Part shown: piece after piece, positions 45,288-56,756 of the stretch
Layout of the letters: every line of letters begins with the position of its first letter
How positions within the stretch are numbered: the first letter of the stretch is position 1
Origin: Astrothelium macrocarpum
Lineage: Eukaryota; Ascomycota; Dothideomycetes; Trypetheliales; Trypetheliaceae
NCBI GenBank assembly: GCA_021030915.1
Contig: JAGEMR010000019.1
Location: 1 to 64,000, forward strand
DNA length: 64,000 nucleotides
Direction of reading: 5' to 3'
The notes under the pieces: generated by a model
The model's database searches: none
The model's input: the letters and a program-made list of their open reading frames with translations, nothing else
What the model was told of the DNA's origin: nothing
Made by a program: the position numbers and the translations under genes

Positions 45288-46060
45288 TACCCTGACATGG
45301 GTGCATACCTTAAGGTGCTCGGATTTCCCCCTGGACCAATGCTGACAAATCACAAGACTCGGGAAGGCCCTGCCGAACCGCAGAAGGGTGCCCTCGCCTT
45401 CAAAACTATGATTTAAATCCTGACAGCCGGATTACACAGAGAGATATCCAGATCAATTTCCCCAACGACATAAGACCTTCATTTGGCATTTTTGACGGGT
45501 TGCTCTGCCTTATTTGGTCAGGGTCAGGAAAGAACTTCGTTGCGCTTTGAGACAGTGTGCTGGCACAAAGCGCATCATGACTATTCTGCGCGTCAATACA
45601 ACTTATGTGCGACGAAGTTGCTTCGCCAGTCTCTGAGCCATCACAAGGTTCAGCGTCTCTCTCAGAGTTTCCACGTAAGTGTTTGATGAGATGACACGTC
45701 TACGGAACGCTGACTTATCGAAAGTGCGATCGGATTAGCCTAAATGCGAATACCTTAAACGAAGCGCCCGCGAGAGGGAAAAGTCCGTTTGTGGACAATG
45801 TGTCGCTTGGTTCGTCGCATATATCTGGACGAGTGTCTCGGTCATGGGCATTTTCTTTAGCCACTTGTAACACATTGTAACACGCAATTTACTGTGAAGC
45901 CTCCAGGTCATAGTAATTACCTTAATGCCTTTCACCTCAAGAACAGGTCCAATGCAATCTAAGATTACTCAAAATAATGACTTGGAGATCCGAACAAAAG
46001 TTCTTTAACTACCCACGAGTATCACCCTTAGTATCTATACTCTTCAATTTGACTATCGTA

Positions 46061-47017
46061 CTATATGTCTTTGATCAGAGGCTCCACCCAAGTGCGAATC
46101 TCGTTACCAATGATTTTGGGATGATCTTCCTGTACAAAGTGCACACCGACACCTAGATCGACGCCCTTCAAGTTCTTGGCATGTTCAACATACCAGCGAC
46201 CTTTCTCCGGACTCATTAGAGATCCGTTTTCTACCCAAAAGAGCAACTTGGGCGTATCGCTTTCCACCATCCACTTTTCATATCTTGTCGCAATATCATA
46301 TACGTCCGACGGATGACCCTCGATAGGAATCTGACCCGGCCATTTGAAGAGTGGTTCTTGAGACGGAGGATCCAAGAAAGGACGCCTATAGTTCTCTAGC
46401 TCGACCTCACCTAGCCCACGCACTGATCCTGTTGTTATCATCTGAGTCATGATCAGGTTCTGGTCGACGATCATCTGACGACCCAGAACAGGGTCACGAA
46501 AGGCGCGAAAAGACTGTTCCATTGGTTCCGGTAGCCCGAGATCTTTCCAAGTTGGGAAAGGGCGAACCCACTCCATTAATGCGAGACCCAAAACTCGTGG
46601 TGATGGGGCGGGTGCAGAGATTTCGGCTTGTTGGTATGCCCAATGCAAGCCGAGAGCAGAGCCCCAATCATGGACAATCAGAAGGATGGGCCCAGATGGT
46701 ATGACTGCAGAGATAAAGGCAGAAAGAAAAGTATAGTGGTCCGTAAAGCGATAAGGCATATGAGCAGGTTTGGAAGAGTGGCCCATACCAATTAGATCAG
46801 GTGCTACGCAACGCATGTGCGGAGAAAGATGGGGAATTATATTTCGCCAGAGGTACGAGGAAGTTCCATTGCCGTGGATGAATAATGCGGTAGGTGTATT
46901 GTTCGGTGCTGTGGTCGGACGAGTATCAACATAGGCCATTTCAGAGCCAATGACACTGACTTTGTGTAGTTCAAAGGGAAAGTCAGGCGACACATCAGTC
47001 TCGAATGGAGTAGCCAT
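46061..47017 (-). CDS. Haloalkane dehalogenase-like alpha/beta hydrolase (HLD-II type), 318 aa
   Basis: A single-exon enzyme with the full catalytic set of subfamily HLD-II. Nucleophile Asp117 lies in VHDWGSALG, with halide-stabilising Trp118 next to it. Asn50 is in HGNGTSSYLWRN, the second halide ligand. The acid is Glu149 (LMEWVRPFPTW) and the base His299 (VQEDHP). These residues mark enzymes such as LinB and DhaA, which split carbon-halogen bonds with water. The known bacterial motif has Pro after HGN where this has Gly. Related epoxide hydrolases differ by having Tyr-bearing caps and HGxP; the MEWVRP block argues against that. It is probably cytosolic. The natural substrate in a fungus is unknown. 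Confidence 0.83.
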   Translation of the reverse strand: MATPFETDVSPDFPFELHKVSVIGSEMAYVDTRPTTAPNNTPTALFIHGNGTSSYLWRNIIPHLSPHMRCVAPDLIGMGHSSKPAHMPYRFTDHYTFLSAFISAVIPSGPILLIVHDWGSALGLHWAYQQAEISAPAPSPRVLGLALMEWVRPFPTWKDLGLPEPMEQSFRAFRDPVLGRQMIVDQNLIMTQMITTGSVRGLGEVELENYRRPFLDPPSQEPLFKWPGQIPIEGHPSDVYDIATRYEKWMVESDTPKLLFWVENGSLMSPEKGRWYVEHAKNLKGVDLGVGVHFVQEDHPKIIGNEIRTWVEPLIKDI

Positions 47018-47833
47018 GGCTGCTTTGTATCAATTCAGCAAAAGAGATGCTGGGTGAGATGTAAAGGTCCTGTATCAAAGTGAGTGCGTGCAGATTTTAT
47101 AGTCAAAGGCAGAGCATTCCACCAAGCTCCATAGAAACCGGTCTTTACATCTATTTCAAAGACTTTTGCTTATCTCCACAGTGATGGCCAGTGCAAATCA
47201 GTGCATGAGGTTGCTCCGAGCCGAAAGACGAGTAATACCTCTGCAAGTGCCTAATTGATGGATACGATTACCTCATCATCATGGTAAGTCTTTCCGCAGC
47301 TAATCTCAATGAGACACTAGGCTCGCCACAAAGCCTGTTTAGCCCCATTAGTCATTAATTCCAGAAATAGCAAAACCATCAACAGTCCAGCTATATTCCG
47401 TATTAGGTAAAGTTCGGAGCCTTGTTGAAACCCGATACCCGACACACCTGCTGATGAATATTTGAATCGTACTGCTATGAATAAATGTCAAGGCTTCAGG
47501 CCCAATAGGAAATCTAGACGACAAGGACATTGAACCAAGTTTCGGAGTCACCTATATGACCGAGTCCCCGATGTAATTGCTGATCAATTTTTAACAGAGC
47601 AATTAATGAACCAATCCTGGTCCTCTGAGCCAAGCAGGCAACCTACATGACGAAACCGTCGAAACTTAAAAGATCATAGTGACAGAAGCTTTCGATCCAC
47701 GCTTGGTAATGTTATTTCTCCTGATTGCTCGGCGTTGCATGGATAAAACAGTAGCCGCATCGCAAGATTAATCAATCCTACCACAATATCTCTGACAACC
47801 TAGCGACGCTGACAGATTTCCAAAAACTTCTCC
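47018..47833. other. Divergent promoter region
   Basis: Shared upstream region of the dehalogenase-like (-) and NAD(P)-binding (+) genes. No motif was recognised; a short frame at 47551-47348 (-) is not called. Confidence 0.45.
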
Positions 47834-48616
47834 ATGCCAACTCATACGATTTTAGGCGGGACAGGAGCTACAGGCTCGGCAATACTTCGTTGTCTCTTGA
47901 TTTCCGACACGCAAGACCTTATCATCAATATCTTTGTCCGGTCGAAACAGAAGCTTCTCGCTCTTATACCAGAACTCGAGAAAACAGAGAAACACCGCGT
48001 CAATATCTTCGCAGGCCCAATCTCTGACACGGCCACTCTGGCCCGCTGTTTGACTGGCGCAAACATCATCTATCTTTGCATTGCAACCAATAAACCTGCC
48101 CGCACCACCACCATCGCTGTTGATCTTGCCGAAAATGTCATTACAGCTCTCAAAGATGTCCGAGCTGCTCAGAATCCAGCTTACACACCTCCCACCGTCA
48201 CCATCAACCGCTCTGCTACACAGAATGCTGCATTAGAACTACCCATGCCTTCCTTCATGGAGAGCTTTTTCAGATTCGCCCTATCCGACATCTACGATGA
48301 CCTCAATGCTGGATGCAAACTATACTCCAAGGCTTCAGACGATGGATTGCTGAAATGGATCATCGTAGATCCGCCATCACTGCATGATGCTGACGGGAGA
48401 GAGAGAACAGGACATAAGGTGCTCAAAGAGGGAAAAGTGCCTATGACTATCAGTTATGCGGATTTAGGGGCAGGGTTTGTTGAGATTGCAATGAGACAGA
48501 ATGAGTTTCTGGGTTGCGCTGTTGGTGTCGCGGCGACAGGAAAAGTTCATGAAACTTGGTTAATGGGGGTGAAGTATTCTTTGCTTGGCGCAAGGTTGAG
48601 AATGTTGCCATTCTAG
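47834..48616 (+). CDS. NAD(P)-binding protein, NmrA/atypical SDR type, 260 aa
   Basis: A single exon starting directly with the Rossmann motif LGGTGATGSAIL (about residues 7-18). FVRSKQK follows strand 2, a pattern that fits NADP preference, and IIYLCIATNK follows strand 4. The catalytic YxxxK of classical SDRs is replaced: LYSKASDD is present but not in the usual context. The C-terminal part (ISYADLGAGFVEIAM) matches the typical end of NAD(P)H-binding (NmrA-like) reductases. It may be a reductase or a redox sensor. It is divergent from the dehalogenase-like gene and may be co-regulated with it. No damage was seen. Confidence 0.78.
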   Translation: MPTHTILGGTGATGSAILRCLLISDTQDLIINIFVRSKQKLLALIPELEKTEKHRVNIFAGPISDTATLARCLTGANIIYLCIATNKPARTTTIAVDLAENVITALKDVRAAQNPAYTPPTVTINRSATQNAALELPMPSFMESFFRFALSDIYDDLNAGCKLYSKASDDGLLKWIIVDPPSLHDADGRERTGHKVLKEGKVPMTISYADLGAGFVEIAMRQNEFLGCAVGVAATGKVHETWLMGVKYSLLGARLRMLPF

Positions 48617-49969
48617 AGTGTGTGAAAAGCAACAAAAGGCGGAGTGCATTTAGAAGTCGACTTGTAATTTAGGTCTCATTCTGACTCGCCGAACACGTCC
48701 AATAAATTCTATTGGGATTACGAGCCCTAATATTCAAGTTCTCAAGAAGCTCTGCTTGGTGGCGGTCATAGTGATTGCGCATACTGCAGACGCAAATGAT
48801 TTTCGATGAGTGGTCCCTCAGTCAAAGTAGATACGGAGCGGATTCAGTGCAACGAACACCCTTGTTTTCTTTTGCGATATTCATGTACGCATTGATTTGA
48901 ACCATGGAAACACTCCCGAATGGAAACCTGCATGTGAGAAAAGGGATTCAACGTCGCCTTACATCTGCAAAGAGCTATCCTCAGGTCAAACCTACCCTCC
49001 CGATGCACTCAGTCAGATTTGTCTATCATGGCATATTACATCTTCGCTCGAATTTGGACCGTCATTGCTCAAGCTCAACTCGGCTTGGCTCAGTCTTGCC
49101 CACGTGTATGGCAACATCTTGCTATCTGAGTCACCAAGGCGACGGGTCCTCAGTTACTTCGCAGAGCTCCGCATCTGAGGCACGTTCTATGTAATAGTAC
49201 CACCAGAAGAACCAACATGAGAGGCTGAGGCAGGAGTAAGAAGAGGGATCTGCCGACAAAGCTATACATCATGGTAGCTCATGTAGAGCGTCTTCAAGCC
49301 AAGTGAGCCACAAACGCATAACATAGTTTGACTAATACAACACTTAGACATTTTTGATCAGCTTTTGGAACATTTGTCGGCTTTTTCTTGCCTAAATCTA
49401 CCATCTTCCTTTGCGTGAGCGCGCCACTGTGGCCCCACTTCCTCAGTCTTACGTTTCGAACCGACGCACAGGGACAGACGTTTCATGAGCAGGTTTAGAT
49501 CTATCACACTGCTATACCTCTATTTATCCGCCACCGATATTGCTTGGTCCATGATCATGGTGTCATCGCGGCTTTGATCGTGTCGACCCAAAGCTCTTAA
49601 CTCAACAGTATCAGCTTGACAACGATGTCCACGTTGTGGTTTCGGCGATTGTCCAGGCAACACGGAGAGGGCAAGGTTGGGGGATTGGGGAACAACGGAG
49701 CAGTGAAGATAATTGACAAAGGCTAGGATACGATTCAGTATTCTTGGGCTCTGACATTTACTAAATCCTAAACGAGAACCCATGAGACACCATCTCTGCT
49801 CGCGTTGAGCCTGGCTGTCAACAGTTGCTGACAAGGTTTTCTGGAAATTTTCAAGTCGAAACGTTGCTATTCGTTACTGTTTAATACATTAAATGCAAGC
49901 GAGCGACGTGTAAATTGTATCGCTGTGGGATCATATCAATCGCCAAAGTGCATAAACTGCGAGACCAAT
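48617..49969. other. Intergenic region, 1.35 kb
   Basis: The flank between the NAD(P)-binding gene (+) and the tyrosinase end (-). Short frames around 48897-49194 (+) and 49834-49520 (-) have no motif and overlap in different phases. Nothing is called. Confidence 0.45.
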
Positions 49970-52517
49970 TTATGCTGTGGGATAAACGTATCCCCATCCA
50001 CCGGGCCGATCGACTGTGATCTCAGGATGGGGCACAAAAGGTCCATACTGGCCCAACAGGTGGTCCTGATCAGGAGCAAGGTAAGTACGGTGACTAATGA
50101 GGATTTCGAGGCCTGCTTGCTGTTCACCGTCCAGCAAATTGGCCGCAAGATCAGTCATCCGCCACTGTAAGTTCTCTCTGAGGAATGGCACGACTTCTTC
50201 AGGTGTCAAGTTGTCTATTGTCTTCTTCTGAGCTTGCGGGATGAGAGTATCGCTACGATCGCTTGCCGTGAGAAAACTGTACAGGAACGCCGTTACTGGG
50301 ATCGTGTCTTCGATGGAAACATCTTCTTGGCGTTGTTTCACACAATTGGAACAACCTGGCAAGTCGTCTTGAGGTGTAGAAAATACTCCCGTAAATCCAA
50401 CTTCGTTCTTTTTAGTGATATATCGTTCGGGCTGATTGTCCTTTACGTGGCCAACGAAGAGATGGACGTTGAAAGACCCGTCGAATGCATATCTGGCAAA
50501 GATCAATATTTACTATATCAACCAGTGATCTATGCTTACTTGCAGACCTTGACATGAGCATTCCATGTGATCTGGTACGTTGGTTTCTGCTCTTCAGTAA
50601 GATCTTCCAAAGCGCCATTGGGGAGCGACTCGTGGATCTTATCAGTCAGTTCAAGCACTTCAGTAGATTTCACAGTAGTGTCTTGAATGATAGGGGGAGA
50701 AGCGTCCTGACTATCAGATGGGTCCAATGTATCAGCTGCCGCAAAAGCAAGTTCGCGGTGAACGAGCTGTGCAAGACCTGACCGGGTCGTTATGGCGCTG
50801 ACATGGACAGTTGGTGTGGACACGGGAGCTGCTGAAGAACCAAACAGCGCCCATGAAGCGCTCAGATCCCTTGGCCAATTTTTAAGGTTATGTGGCGTAT
50901 TATTAGCCGCCCAAAGATATGTCTCAGCCAAGTATTTCTTCAATTCCGCCTTGATAGCCTTGAAGTCGCCTTGAGGTTGCGTGGCGCCAGGGACGGCAAA
51001 GCCGCTATTCCAATAGTTTTTGATCCACTCGTCGTTGGTCTTCCAGAAGGGTTCCTTGCCGTCCTTATGTAGAAAGGGAATAAGACTCTCGCCAGCTAGT
51101 CCGTCGTCAAGATATTTGTCAGGGTAAATGGCTTGATGTAAACACAACAGCCTCTCAATATTGCTGACCATTCTTGATTAGATTTCTGCCCTAGTCACAA
51201 CGATGCAGCACTCACTTATGATGCAGCCAGAAAATTGGATCGTACTACATATAAGTCAGCCAGAGATTTCTTCGATCAATGCAAGTACATACGGCTGCCA
51301 ATCTCGGGTTACCTATATGACCCCGGGTGTTTCCCGAGATTTGACCTTGAATCTGCGGGTCGTCCTCCAACGCCTCTCCCCCAGTCCCTAGAAGGTTATG
51401 GATGCCATCATGGAAAGACTCAACGGACACAGTTGGATAAGTTTTACCATTAATCATCGTTTCCCCTCCTCCACTATGATTCGCAAAAGCAGCCCAGTTT
51501 CGTACTTCGTTTATGGCAATCTTTGGCGCGCCTGGTACGGATCCGACTGGTGCAACCGTATAATCTGGGTTCAGCATGTGTATGATAAGACATGCATTTG
51601 CTCCCGCTTGACGCTGGATGGCAAGATTGAGGAGGTCGTCGTTCGTCACATCCGGTGCAGTCTTGGAAGGAACACGCACAGTTCGTATGTTGCTGAAACC
51701 TGGTTGTCTACATGCATGTCAACTTCGTTATACACATTCAAACTTGAAGTACTCACATTTGCAACACACCTCTTCCAAGTTTTCGACCAGCTTCTTTGCG
51801 ATCGGAGGGGGTAGGAAAGGTGAAGGAGTACAGAGGGTTGGGAATAGTATCAAATCCACCATTAGCATTGCTGGTGGGCTCGGGGAGCTTGACGTAAACA
51901 TTCTTCGCTGCAATGATTGCCGGAGTTCCCCAGACAGTATCAAAGGCTCCACTTTGCTTGTTGCGAGGCATCACAATATCCCAGAACGGAAGACGAAAAC
52001 GAGCCGCAGCAGCTCGGTAGATGCTTTTCTCCGCTTCTGTAGAGTATAGTTCAGCTAACCGTACCATCTCCCTGTAAACTATGGACTATGGGCGTGTCAG
52101 ACGTATCTGAATCAATATTACGTACAAAACATACCTCGTAGAAGGCCATATAGGGCCGATGCCAGATTGGAAAGGTATTTAGTCCGTGGTGACAATACCC
52201 ATAACCTCCATGTGCAGGATTTTTGATGCCATTCCAGTTCTCTGTTGGCAGTCCATGAATCGCTTTTCCCATCAGTAAATAGTGGATAGTCACTTGACTG
52301 AGAACTTACAGGCCGCAGAATAAAAATTCATCCAGTTCGGTATATCTTTGTTCTCATTATCTTTTACAGCTTTCAAGCTATTGCTTTGGATGTTGCTAAG
52401 AGCAATCAGGAATAGATTTGTCATCTCATTGTCTTGAACGAATTCGTCAATCTCCACACGATAGCCTCTCGTGCCGTCGTTTGGTAGAGACGTGAGCAGG
52501 TGTGGGTTCGCAGACAT
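49970..52517 (-). CDS. Tyrosinase (type 3 copper), 756 aa, 7 exons
   Basis: A type 3 copper phenol oxidase that makes o-quinones for melanin or other pigments. Exons are 52517-52310, 52262-52122, 52078-51757, 51707-51293, 51244-51216, 51172-50540 and 50492-49970 (2271 nt in phase). CuA ligands appear in IHGLP, GYCHHGLN and TFPIWHRPY; CuB ligands in SFHDGIH and DPIFWLHH. The last is encoded by a 29-nt micro-exon. The central domain ends near ERLLCLHQAIYP. The C-terminal extension contains KYAFDGSFNVHLFVG, the tyrosinase C-terminal domain that shields the active site until proteolysis. No signal peptide is visible, so it is probably intracellular as in many fungal tyrosinases. Intron 2 (GTAATA donor, 43 nt) is the least certain. 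Confidence 0.85.
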
Positions 52518-55277
52518 AGTAGCTAGCGCTCTTACTGAACCTTGGATAAATTTGTAGAAACACCTGAATTTGTAGGAGCATCTTGAACAAGTGAGATTCA
52601 GTGTCTTCTTTATACGGCTAACGCCAAGACTGCACCGGCGAATTCGGCTCATTGATCATGGCCAAGGCATGACACTCGCATACTGAACATGTTTAGCTAC
52701 TAAACCGAAGTCTCGAACAGCATATTCAGCTCTCCATTCTCTCGGCCTTCGGACGCCACAGGACCAGTTTACGAGACCATGCGGCAGAGCTAGAAGCCTT
52801 TGTCAAATCACGATCAACACGAAGCGATATCATGTATGGGATACTTATTCACACATCTAGTCACTTACCTTATCAACTCATCTTCGATAGATAGCGCTGT
52901 AGATCCCATCATTTGAAGCCCATGCTCAATTCGTCTGATTGAATATAAAAATTTGCTTTCAAGAAGACGTCGTAAACAGCGGGTCATTTCAGGTATAATC
53001 TATGATGGATCTTCGGAGCTCAACGTATGGGAAGGTTACCCTTCAGCCTTGCTCCATCAGAATAGCCTCTGAATCTTGGACTTTACTCACATTGGCTCGA
53101 ATTTCGCGATCATCAGCGCTATTTACCGGATGCGCCTGGCTGGTGTACGTGGTGCAGCATTCGGCAAGATGGCCGAGAACATATATACCAACGCCATCAA
53201 TGCGACTACCTTACTTTTCAGCTCTCCAGTAGCTTAGCCAGAGACGGTTCTGGAAGTACGTGGAAATATGGATCAGGTCTAGAGCCAAAAAGCCAGAAAG
53301 CCAAGGCTTTTCACGTGACCAATCTCCGCATCAAGCCATCCCCCTCATGTAACTTTACACGACAGATCCAACTAGAATTCCAATGATGCGACACATCTGC
53401 GTGCAGTCACACCTCGTCCACCATCACATCCAATGTATCCTCTGTAATAGCCATTGCTTAGCTTATGGTGGTAAAGAATCGTGCGTTTTCTTCTCCTTGA
53501 TATGCTTGTCATTGGACTGATGGACGAGTAGGCCAATACGCTCTTTGAATGCCAAGCGCACCTTATGCCAGTCGCACCTTATGCCAGTCAAACACTCTTC
53601 ATAGCATAACCACAAGCATGCAGCAGTCTTCATTTGATCGAATTCACTCGCTTCTATTATCGCGGTTGGCCGCAAACGCTATCGCGTTGGATTCTACAAT
53701 TCTAGAAATGCTAGGGAAGGAGATTGGGCTTCAAGATCTCCCGAAACACCTCAATCCAGGCCAAGGAACCGAAGCTTGCGAACCAGTCGCGCTATAATCG
53801 TCGGCCGCGAAAAACGTCCTTCAAAGCTCACATCACTGGCTGATTCCTTGATTCGCTAGAATCTACCAAATTTTGCTTTACAGCGACAGGTAGGAATGAG
53901 AGCGATCTTACAATCAAAGCTATCGTGTTCGTTGATGATATCATTGCTATTTCATTACTCTCGTTCCACTAGGGGGCATACGGATACGGATCCGAGCCGG
54001 CTAGAGATAGACCTAAGTTACTCCACGCTCACTGCAACCGCATCCTACCAATTAGATGGCCTACGGTAGGGTCCATTTTGCATGAAGTTTTTCCTATCGA
54101 TGAGCGAAGACCCACCCGGCAACTTCGAAGCTATGAGGGTATCCCGCTTAATCATGCCTCCTAAAGGCCAGGTTGTGTCACGATCGGTGGTGCCATTGAA
54201 AGCCGTCGCCTACTGCACAACTCGGAAGCAAAAATTGGCCGAGAGGAAGTGAACATGCAATCATTGGAATCGTAGCCAATATGCAATGATCGATGTAATC
54301 TTCAACTCGCCTTCAAGCTCCTCCTTTAGGGGCACATTTCAGGTTCCTTCCGTACAGAGCCGCTCTATTGTCCATCGCTGTGGGCCAGTCAGTGATGGAT
54401 GCACCTTGCTTTTGATCGTATCTTTCCGCCTCCGATAGAGCAAACGATAGCCACTTTGCGTTCATCACATCTCGTGTGGGCGGCCTATGCAGTCACAAAT
54501 GATTAAGCAGTGCCTCTATATCAAGTGTGAGTTGAATATGTTGAGACGTTGAGGACTTTTTATGCGATTACATGAGATGGCAACGATTTCGTTGCCCCAC
54601 AAAGTTACTATGGTTTATAATCACGTCGTCATTGTGTAAGGGTACTGGATATGGCGCCAATATTGAGTTTAAACAAGCTTTGTGGACCAGATAAAATCCT
54701 TATGAACCACCATAATTTGCATATCCCTGTAATCCGTCCAGGCCCAATTTCAGGATCTTTTTATGGTACTCAGGAATAAAATCAGGTAGAAGCAAGCGAA
54801 CCCAAGCTTTAACCAGGCTCATTCACGCCGACTCAATGCGGCTTTTGGCGAGCTTGGGGCGAGCTAACAAAGAGGGAGTTGCCCAAGAACTGGCGAAATC
54901 TGAAATCGGGCTCTCAATTGGAATTCTGGGTCTTGACAAGGCGCAAGATACGAAGCACAGAGTCAGAGCAGTCCACGAAGATAGCTATTATTCACGACAC
55001 AGGTCTTTCCGAATCTAGATCTACTCTAGTAGCCCAAGTCGCGTCATCAGCGCTAAAAGTTGTTTGCAAAGACGCGTTAGGTTTTTTCATGGGATGAAGA
55101 GACAACGGATTATCATTCTCGATGTCTTGATCAGTACGCCGTGAAAAGACCAGTAAGAGATATGCAATGCTGTCATGCATTACGCCATTACATCATCGTT
55201 TTTAACTTGAATGTTTCAGCTCTCCATGAACATTGGAGAAATAGAAGCGCCACACGAATGTGCTCAAAGACACCTGC
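52518..55277. other. Gene-poor region left of the Tc1-type relic
   Basis: About 2.7 kb with no supported gene. Short frames (53002-53232, 53549-53797, 54836-55018) have no motif. A diverged repeat copy lies at 54563-54690. A tandem duplication of CTTATGCCAGTC occurs near 53560-53590 (CACCTTATGCCAGTCGCACCTTATGCCAGTCAAA in two adjoining halves). Confidence 0.45.
54563..54690 (-). repeat. Dispersed repeat (copy D, inverted)
   Basis: Read on the minus strand it starts CTGGTCCACAAAGCTTGTTT and includes TTACACAATGACGACGTGAT and ACGAAATCGTTGCCATCTCA. It aligns with 45051-45110, 45167-45287 and 18467-18541. Confidence 0.6.
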
Positions 55278-55388
55278 CAGGCATCTAGGCAAATTAATTG
55301 GGACAACACAACCCGCGTTTCCCCATCAACCCCACCAAATTTACTAGTAAACAGTGGACACTTTTGGACCACTCCATCTACGCACATT
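55278..55388 (+). repeat. Left inverted arm of Tc1-type relic
   Basis: 111 bp starting CAGGCATCTAGGCAAATTAA and ending TCTACGCACATT. It contains the 12-bp palindrome TTTACTAGTAAA. Confidence 0.88.
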
Positions 55389-55891
55389 CGAATTTGAATA
55401 AAGTAAAAAATGAAGCAATTTCATTAATTGACTAGTCTTTCGTCTTATTAAAATTTGGTGAAGAGGTCCTGCGCATTCAAATAAACGTGTATTCGGTTTT
55501 CTATTATCAGCACCTGTTTGTTGATTTCCTTCTGAATCAATTGATTCCATTTATAACGAATGGTTCTGATAAATTGATTCTGAATAAGACAGTCACGATG
55601 ATTCGTTCGAATTCATTATTTGATAATTCATCATATCGTCTCAATAATACTGAAATCTGAATTATATAAACAATTTTTATACAATTTCATTTCATATTTT
55701 TATTTAAAATTATTAACAGAATTATTTTTTGAACGATTATCATAAATTTCATCTTCATCCTTCTCCAAAATAATAAATTTATATAAATATTCAAATAGAA
55801 TGATTTAATATATTCTCAAAATAGATAAATAGATTTCATCTAATATTTTCATATATCATTCTTACATCAGATTATCAGCTTTTTTTTGATT

Positions 55892-56130
55892 CTAATATAA
55901 ATACAATTTAATTTTAAAATTCCAGTCAATAATAATCCAATAATATAAAATAATATTATTCTTTTGTGATTTGAACTGCATATATTCAGATTCATAACAT
56001 TGCCAACAGTATCTAATAATCCAATGATGATTTTCTTCATCAATGGCGAAATGAATCTCATTTGAAAAATGAACAAACTTCCAATCCTTCAATTTCCAAT
56101 TGAGATATTCTTTGACAAAATCGATTCGTT
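55892..56130 (-). pseudogene. Tc1/mariner transposase fragment (DDE_3)
   Basis: Reading from about 56130 downward gives YLNWKLKDWKFVHFSNEIHF, followed by a WIIRY pattern and then YYWIIIDWNFKIKLYLY. This matches the region of fungal Tc1-like transposases around the second catalytic Asp (W-K-V-x-FSDE-HF) and the W-A-IG-NFKS block. SDE has become SNE (GAT to AAT), so a catalytic Asp is lost by a G-to-A change, as RIP would give. A stop follows. Confidence 0.7.
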
Positions 56131-56645
56131 TCTATTTTGATACAGATTTAATATATCGGCCTCAGCAGGTTTTATAACGGTAATAACCTCATTCAATAAA
56201 TCGCCTTTTCAGTATATCTATTGAATAAGAAAAATTCAGTTTAAAACACATATTCGAAAATATAAAAATATATCATTCAAAATTGAAAATGATCCAATAA
56301 AAAATCGCCGTAATAAAAATATGATTAAAAATTCGTTATCATTCTGATTTCATAATTAGATCTGTATATTTTGAAATGATTTTTTTGAAATGGCGATAAA
56401 TTGAAAAACGTGAATAATCAAACGTTTAAAAAATTTGATTTTTGGATCGATATTGAAATGGCGAAAAAATATCTTCAAAATCAAAAGTTACTTTCAAAAC
56501 AGTTCGATAAAATGTACGAACAGTTCTATTTGACTGACGAAATAACAGTTCAGGATCAGGCGTTAGCAGTCGCTGTGTATTGACGTGACCATCAAGATTA
56601 CAATTCACCACCATATTTGAATGAAATGAATATAAAAAAAAATGC

Positions 56646-56756
56646 AATGTGCGTAGATGGAGTGGTCCAAAAGTGTCCACTATTTACTAGTAAATTTGGT
56701 GGGGTTGATGGGGAAACGCGGGTTGTGTTGTCCCAATTAATTTGCCTAGATGCCTG
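56646..56756 (-). repeat. Right inverted arm of Tc1-type relic
   Basis: Reverse complement of the left arm with one change (AAATAGTGG against AAACAGTGG), a CA-to-TA change. Confidence 0.88.

Larger units (their letters stand above)
44645..46060. other. Intergenic region with old repeats
   Basis: No supported gene. Two diverged repeat copies lie at 45051-45110 and 45167-45287. A 67-codon frame at 45483-45686 lacks any motif. Confidence 0.45.
55278..56756. mobile_element. Tc1/mariner-type transposon relic with 111-bp inverted arms, 1.48 kb
   Basis: The outer 111 bp (55278-55388) are repeated inverted at 56646-56756 with a single C/T difference. The arms have normal composition, while the interior (about 55400-56640) is very AT-rich. 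On the minus strand the interior still encodes a transposase piece with the DDE_3 signature. If the usual TA target rule holds, the TA pairs at 55286-55287 and 56747-56748 would border the element, and the outer eight bases would be a palindromic target. Otherwise the flanks share CTGC. The transposase has no long intact frame, so the element is dead. Confidence 0.82.
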
